Position numbers and translations under genes: made by a program. This document shows, piece after piece, positions 58,383 to 62,534 of a stretch of 62,534 nucleotides of DNA (its first letter is position 1; each line of letters begins with the position of its first letter). Below the pieces are notes generated by a model that was given only the letters and a program-made list of their open reading frames with translations, had not been told where the DNA came from and did no database searches. Source of the DNA: Spirochaetia bacterium (GTDB lineage Bacteria; Spirochaetota; Spirochaetia; Sphaerochaetales; Sphaerochaetaceae); NCBI GenBank assembly GCA_900769955.1, contig CAAGIP010000220.1, forward strand, positions 1 through 62,534. Direction: 5' to 3'.

Positions 58383-60587
58383 TCATCGCATGGAGCGGGT
58401 GATGCCCGCTCTCATTGCGTTGAGAACCGCAATGAGACTGACTCCCACGTCACTGAAGATCGCAAGCCACATCGAGGAGAGTCCCAGAACTGAAAGAACT
58501 ATGACAAGAGCCTTGATCACAAGTGAGAATGTGATGTTTTCCTTTACTATTCTCTCAGTCTTCCGGCTTATCCTGATACCGTCAGCGATGCGTGAGGGAT
58601 CATCTGAAATGATGACAAGGTCACTCTGTTCAATGGCTGCATCGCTTCCGACACCTCCCATCGAGATTCCCACATCTGCAGCTGCCAGGGCAGGTGCATC
58701 GTTAATGCCGTCCCCGCAGTATGCCGTGACCATTGAGTCGCTGCAGATCTTTTTGAGCTGCTCAAGCTTTCCCTCTGGAAGCAGCTCTGGATAATATGAA
58801 TCAAGCCCGATCTCCTCAGAAACCTTCCTGCATGTTTGTTCCCTGTCACCCGAGATCATGACAAGCTCCTTTATTCCAAGTGATCTGAGATCAGAGACAG
58901 CTTCTTTTGCGCTTTCCCTCACACTGTCGCTCAGGGTGACATACCCGAGCACTTTACCATCCGTACCGAGGTAAACCGCACTTTCATCAAGCTTCGGAGC
59001 AGCGGTAAAGAATCTGGCAGAGCCTGCCTGATATGTTTTACCTTCCACAATGCCCTCAACACCGTACCCCGGCTTTTCCGTAATATTCTCCGCTTTGAGG
59101 ATTGAGTTTCCCGCATAAGCCACGATGGCCTTTGCCATCGGGTGGTTGGATGCACTTTCGAGAGCTGCAAGAATCGGGAGTACCTGTGTGTCCGTGAGGT
59201 TAACCACTGTATTAACCTTAAGTTCACCCTTCGTGAGGGTTCCTGTCTTGTCAAAACAGATTCTCTCAGCCTTTGAAAGACGCTCCACGCTGTCGCTTCC
59301 CTTCACAAGAAGACCGCGTCCTGCAAATGCCCCGATTGAGGCAAAGTAGGATAGGGGAATCGAGAGTACGAGCGCACACGGACATGATACGACGAGAAGT
59401 TCCATTGCCCTGTATATCCACTCACCGTAGGGTTCCCCCGTGAGCAGGGGAATCACAAAGGCGACGATAAGGGCCAGGATGCATACAAGTGGTGTGTACC
59501 ATCGGGAGAAGCGCGTGATGAACTGCTCGCTCCGGCTTCGCTTTTCATTGGAGTTCTCTATGAGGTCGATCATTTTCTTCGCAGTGCTCTCATCATATGG
59601 CTTAGTTACCCTGATCCTGAGAACTGAAGACAGATTGACTGAACCTGAGAGTACCTCACTACCCGTCTCCACATCTGAAGGAATGCTTTCTCCCGTAAGT
59701 GCCTTAGTGTCGAGTGAGGATGTGCCGCTGACGACTTCACCGTCAAGAGGAAGTTTCTCACCGGGACGTACCTCGATGATCTCTCCGACAGCTACCTTAT
59801 CGGCACTCACCATCGTGCCGTCCTCAAGACGCGCTTCCTTTGCTGAGATGTCCAGGAGTGACTTAATCGATTTCCTGCTCCTGATGACCGCTCTGGTCTG
59901 GAAGTATTCACCAACCTGATAGAAGATCATGACGGCAGCCGCTTCCGAGTACGATGAGAGCACCAGTGCACCTATTGTTGCCAGTGCCATGAGAAAATTC
60001 TCATCAAATACCTTTCCCTTAGCGATATTCTTTATAGCCTTCCATATGACATCATAGCCGCAGAGTGCATAGGAGACAAGGAAGAGCAGGGGAATGTGGA
60101 GTATCCATGAAATGGCAAAGACCGCAAGGGACACGATTATTCTTATAAGATCTGTTTTAAGATCCTCCGGAAACTCTTCATCTGTATCGATGAACTCCAT
60201 GTCATCCTCTGCCTCAAGGCAGAGCTTCTTTATTTCAGCTTCGCTCAGGGATGTCCTGACTGTCAGCTTCTTTCTTTCAAATGAGAAGAGTGCATATGAT
60301 ACCCTGGGATCAGCTTTCAGGGCTGTCTCAACCTTTCGTGCGCACTCTGCGCAGTCGGTTTTGGCACGGAAAACATACTTTTTCTCTTCAGGAAAGCTTA
60401 TCTCATCGGAAACGGAAACAGCCAGCTTTTTCACTTCCTCTTCTGAAAGTGAGGTTGTTACCGTAAGCTTTTTTCCTGCGAAATCAAGAACGGCGCTTTC
60501 AAATCTTGAATCTTCCTTCAGCGCGTGTTCAACTTTCGAGGCACACCCAGGACAGTCAATATCAATGTTGAAACGGTATGTTTTCAT
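58383..60587 (-). CDS. Zn/Cd/Pb-type P1B ATPase with two N-terminal metal-binding domains
   Basis: 734 aa efflux pump. Two HMA domains at the N-terminus with CxxC metal sites Cys12-Cys15 (DCPGC) and Cys79-Cys82 (DCAEC). Membrane metal motif VVSCPCALVLS (CPC, near 400), phosphorylation FDKTGTLT (near 445), TGES, SNHPMAKAI and GDGINDAPAL. The last membrane pair ends DVGVSLIAVLNAMRA, whose Asp is the mark of Zn/Cd/Pb (P1B-2) pumps; Cu pumps have MxxSS there instead. Its promoter carries an ArsR/SmtB-type operator, so it is probably induced by zinc. Confidence 0.92.
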   Translation of the reverse strand: MKTYRFNIDIDCPGCASKVEHALKEDSRFESAVLDFAGKKLTVTTSLSEEEVKKLAVSVSDEISFPEEKKYVFRAKTDCAECARKVETALKADPRVSYALFSFERKKLTVRTSLSEAEIKKLCLEAEDDMEFIDTDEEFPEDLKTDLIRIIVSLAVFAISWILHIPLLFLVSYALCGYDVIWKAIKNIAKGKVFDENFLMALATIGALVLSSYSEAAAVMIFYQVGEYFQTRAVIRSRKSIKSLLDISAKEARLEDGTMVSADKVAVGEIIEVRPGEKLPLDGEVVSGTSSLDTKALTGESIPSDVETGSEVLSGSVNLSSVLRIRVTKPYDESTAKKMIDLIENSNEKRSRSEQFITRFSRWYTPLVCILALIVAFVIPLLTGEPYGEWIYRAMELLVVSCPCALVLSIPLSYFASIGAFAGRGLLVKGSDSVERLSKAERICFDKTGTLTKGELKVNTVVNLTDTQVLPILAALESASNHPMAKAIVAYAGNSILKAENITEKPGYGVEGIVEGKTYQAGSARFFTAAPKLDESAVYLGTDGKVLGYVTLSDSVRESAKEAVSDLRSLGIKELVMISGDREQTCRKVSEEIGLDSYYPELLPEGKLEQLKKICSDSMVTAYCGDGINDAPALAAADVGISMGGVGSDAAIEQSDLVIISDDPSRIADGIRISRKTERIVKENITFSLVIKALVIVLSVLGLSSMWLAIFSDVGVSLIAVLNAMRAGITRSMR

Positions 60588-60606
60588 TGTGAACTCCTTA
60601 AATATG

Positions 60607-60632
60607 AATATATGAGCAAGTAATCATATATT
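60607..60632. promoter_or_regulatory. ArsR/SmtB-type 12-2-12 operator
   Basis: AATATATGAGCA-AG-TAATCATATATT. The two 12-base arms match at 10 of 12 positions as an inverted repeat with a 2-base centre, the form of SmtB/CzrA operators. It lies between the -10 and the ATG of the Zn/Cd ATPase. Confidence 0.75.
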
Positions 60633-60641
60633 TATACTCAC

Positions 60642-60670
60642 TATATACACCACCTGCATTGAGCCGTCAA
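60642..60670 (-). promoter_or_regulatory. Promoter of the Zn/Cd ATPase operon
   Basis: On the minus strand TTGACG (60670-60665), 17-base spacer, TATATA (60647-60642). The operator begins ten bases downstream of the -10, covering the start of transcription. TAAGGAG before the ATG at 60587. Confidence 0.65.
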
Positions 60671-60683
60671 GAGGAAAAGGGAC

Positions 60684-60714
60684 AAAAAAATACTGCAGGA
60701 TTTGTCCTGCAGTA
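60684..60714 (-). terminator. Intrinsic terminator of the TPR-like gene
   Basis: TACTGCAGGA (60691-60700) and TCCTGCAGTA (60705-60714) form a 10-base perfect stem with a 4-base loop; read on the minus strand it is followed by TTTTTTT. Confidence 0.92.
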
Positions 60715-60722
60715 CGGATGCA

Positions 60723-61628
60723 TCATGTAAGATCGTCCAAAAGATCGTTGATTTCCTCAAGCTTTTCTCTGTCCGTTGCAAACTTGATCGGGGACTTTTC
60801 GTAGAAGGCGAGTGCGTAGCGGAGAATCATGACGGCTTCCTGCCTGTCACTCATCTTGTCAAGAGTCACTGATGAGTAGAAGGGCTTGCCGCTCTTTCCG
60901 TCCTTTCCCTCGTAGTACTTCATCTTCTCCGTGGGAACGGAAGCTGAGTCGTACTTTTTCTTCATCTTCTCGAATTCCTTGGCTCTCTTCGATGCAGACC
61001 AGTCGCGGTCATCAAGCTGCTCTGCAAGCTCAAGGTAGTTTGTCAGGTTTGTCCTGTTTTTGTTGTCCTGCGTGTCGATGCACCTTCTCATGTAGCTGAT
61101 GGCGGCATCCTTGTCTCCGAAGCTGATGGGACCACCCGGAAGCTGGTTGTAGAGAATTCCGAGTACATACCAGGAATCGGTGTAATCAGCGTTGAAGTCA
61201 TTCTGGACCTTCTCCACCAGTTCCCTCATCGGTTTTGCCTTTCCAAGGCTGTTGAGAGGTCCGTTGACCTGTCCGATCCTTCCGATAGCACTGGCCTGCC
61301 AGTGATAGGCATTGTATGTTTCCCTGTAGCTCAGGGACTGAACGGCAAGTTCCTCTGCCTTTGCATAGCCGTCAAGTCTCTGCTGTTTGAACTCCTTTTC
61401 ATCATCGATGTCATCGGTGAGTGTGAGCTGAGCCCTTGAAAGCCTCCAGAGGATTTCAGCCTTCTCATCTGCTGAAGCGGCTTCGTTAAGTGCCTTCTCA
61501 AGATATGCCTTATCGGCGGCATATTCGTGGAGGTTGTAGAACTGGTAATCACTGTAGGCAGGATCGAATGCCGCGAACAGTGTGCTCATCATGAGACAGA
61601 TGAGAATGATTGCAGACAGTTTTTTCAT
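60723..61628 (-). CDS. Exported TPR-like protein (TatT-like)
   Basis: 301 aa with an N-terminal signal peptide (MKKLSAIILICLMMSTLFA, cleavage near residue 19). The rest is helical; AYHWQASAIGRIGQVNG near 106 and DSWYVLGILYNQLPGG near 150 look like degenerate tetratricopeptide repeats. The layout resembles spirochaete periplasmic TPR proteins of the TatT/RMDN type. It may be a scaffold or a chaperone for a periplasmic partner; no transporter is adjacent. It starts 12 bases after the aldehyde dehydrogenase stop, so both are likely on one transcript. Confidence 0.7.
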   Translation of the reverse strand: MKKLSAIILICLMMSTLFAAFDPAYSDYQFYNLHEYAADKAYLEKALNEAASADEKAEILWRLSRAQLTLTDDIDDEKEFKQQRLDGYAKAEELAVQSLSYRETYNAYHWQASAIGRIGQVNGPLNSLGKAKPMRELVEKVQNDFNADYTDSWYVLGILYNQLPGGPISFGDKDAAISYMRRCIDTQDNKNRTNLTNYLELAEQLDDRDWSASKRAKEFEKMKKKYDSASVPTEKMKYYEGKDGKSGKPFYSSVTLDKMSDRQEAVMILRYALAFYEKSPIKFATDREKLEEINDLLDDLT

Positions 61629-61640
61629 AGTGCTTTCTCC

Positions 61641-62534
61641 TTAGTGCATCAGCAACCGTACGATACGGTCCCTGAGCTTTGAGCTGTATGGTGCGTAGCG
61701 CACCGGTATGTCGAGAAGCAGACTCTTTCTGAGAATGCTCTTCCTGTGAGTGAATGTCTCGAACCCTTCCCTTGAGTGGTATGATCCAAGCCCTGAGTTT
61801 CCGACTCCGCCGAACGGCATGTTCGGATTCGTCAGGTGGACGACCACGTCGTTCACTGAGCCGCCTCCGAAACTGAGCATGGTGTGTGCCTTCTCCACCC
61901 TCTGATTATCACGGGTGAAAATGTAGAACGCAAGAGGCTTTTCCCTTTTCCTGATAAACTCCAGAGCTTCCGTAAAGCTTTCATATGTGATCATGGGGAG
62001 GATGGGAGCAAAGATTTCATCCGTCATCAGAGGAGATGTCAGCTCCGGTTCAGCAATCAGTGTCGGTGCAATCTTACGTGCCCTGTCATCAAAAACACCT
62101 CCGATGACCGCCTTTCCGCATGAAAGCAGGGACTTTGCCCTTTCATAGTGCTTTTCATTTATTATCTTCGGAAGATCTGGCGATTTCAGGGGCTCAGCCG
62201 TGAACATCTTCTCAATTGCCCTGGCAAATTCCCTTACGAACTCATCCTTTACCTTTTTATCTATAAGCAGGTAGTCGGGAGCCACACAGGTCTGACCCGC
62301 ATTGAGATACTTGCCCCAGGCAAGGCGCACCGCACTTACCTTTATATTGGCAGTGTCATCGATGATGACGGGACTTTTTCCTCCCAGCTCAAGGGTGACC
62401 GGTGTCACGTTGTGGCTGGCTGCTTCCATCACTACACGTCCCACAGCAGGACTTCCCGTAAAGAATATGTGGTCAAAGCGGAGGGCAAGCAGCTCTGAAT
62501 TCGCCTGATGACCTCCCTCGACGACTGCGGCAAG
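61641..62534 (-). CDS. Aldehyde dehydrogenase, C-terminal part (truncated by window edge)
   Basis: 298 codons, open at the right edge. NAD(P)-dependent oxidation of an aldehyde to a carboxylate. FDHIFFTGSPAVGR (cofactor loop), TLELGGKSPVII with the general-base Glu, NAGQTCVAPDYL with the catalytic Cys, and DEIFAPILP then MPFGGVGNSGLGSYHSREGF. The C-terminal arrangement is that of class 3 (fatty/aromatic) ALDHs of bacteria such as YwdH/AldH. The upstream part and promoter are outside the window. Confidence 0.9.
   Translation of the reverse strand, partial: LAAVVEGGHQANSELLALRFDHIFFTGSPAVGRVVMEAASHNVTPVTLELGGKSPVIIDDTANIKVSAVRLAWGKYLNAGQTCVAPDYLLIDKKVKDEFVREFARAIEKMFTAEPLKSPDLPKIINEKHYERAKSLLSCGKAVIGGVFDDRARKIAPTLIAEPELTSPLMTDEIFAPILPMITYESFTEALEFIRKREKPLAFYIFTRDNQRVEKAHTMLSFGGGSVNDVVVHLTNPNMPFGGVGNSGLGSYHSREGFETFTHRKSILRKSLLLDIPVRYAPYSSKLRDRIVRLLMH

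Noticed and set aside
1..62534. CRISPR arrays, rRNA operons, toxin-antitoxin pairs and prophage genes
   Set aside because: None seen: no regularly spaced repeats, no rRNA-like sequence, no integrase or phage structural genes.

Overview
The window looks like a chromosomal segment of a spirochaete, perhaps near Sphaerochaeta or Treponema. This is inferred from four things: a second EF-G that resembles the recycling-type (spdEFG2) paralog of Borrelia, an XPB-like helicase, exported proteins with signal peptides or lipoboxes of the kind ending in an 'LFAN' cleavage site, and a solute-binding-protein lifestyle implying a periplasm. No rRNA, tRNA or CRISPR array was recognised. Coding density is high, and many genes overlap by 4-13 bases.

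Layout. 1-138 is the end of an IS21-family element running off the left edge. 139-7149 holds housekeeping genes: Nudix hydrolase, PcrA/UvrD helicase, HD protein, MntP, a ferredoxin-domain DUF362 protein, an RNA m5C methyltransferase, a hemolysin III family protein and a YuiD-like protein. 7234-15232 carries the oxidative TCA branch that makes 2-oxoglutarate (aconitase and isocitrate dehydrogenase on +, citrate synthase on -), a secreted HExxH lipoprotein and a beta-hydroxyacid dehydrogenase. 15284-18491 has a zinc-type ArsR/SmtB regulator, Maf, an ABC-F ATPase and ribosomal protein S21. 18687-24892 holds shikimate-pathway genes (an aroD-aroE fusion on +; aroK and aroC on -), with aroK and aroC overlapping into an XPB-like helicase and its partner.

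24976-42426 is the most distinctive part, a catabolic island of about 17.5 kb. It has a PrpR-like sigma-54 activator, then an operon of a PdxA-family dehydrogenase, a tripartite tricarboxylate transporter (tctB-tctA-tctC), a one-cysteine Asp/Glu-racemase homolog, an aldo/keto reductase and a TIM-barrel isomerase. A decayed AAA-ATPase gene and a GntR/FCD repressor gene follow. The second operon has split transketolase, an iron-type alcohol dehydrogenase, a second TIM-barrel isomerase, a LarA-type nickel hydroxyacid racemase/epimerase homolog and glycerate 2-kinase. The same palindrome, ATTGTATACAAT, lies before both operons and (with one mismatch) before gntR. A near-consensus -24/-12 promoter with upstream GAAAC repeats precedes the first operon. 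The two operons therefore look like one regulon for uptake and breakdown of a sugar-acid-like carboxylate whose identity cannot be read from the sequence.

42472-54034 returns to housekeeping: a dGTPase-like HD hydrolase convergent with NrdR, an ACT-domain protein with a THEP1-like NTPase, an inositol-monophosphatase family enzyme, Mfd, TrmB, an ABC exporter pair and a patatin. 54106-62534 has an EF-G-like GTPase, the recycling-type EF-G2 directly coupled to a Zn/Cd-type P-type ATPase under a 12-2-12 ArsR-type operator, a TPR-like exported protein and a truncated aldehyde dehydrogenase. Start choices, promoters and operators were judged by eye; no homology search was run.
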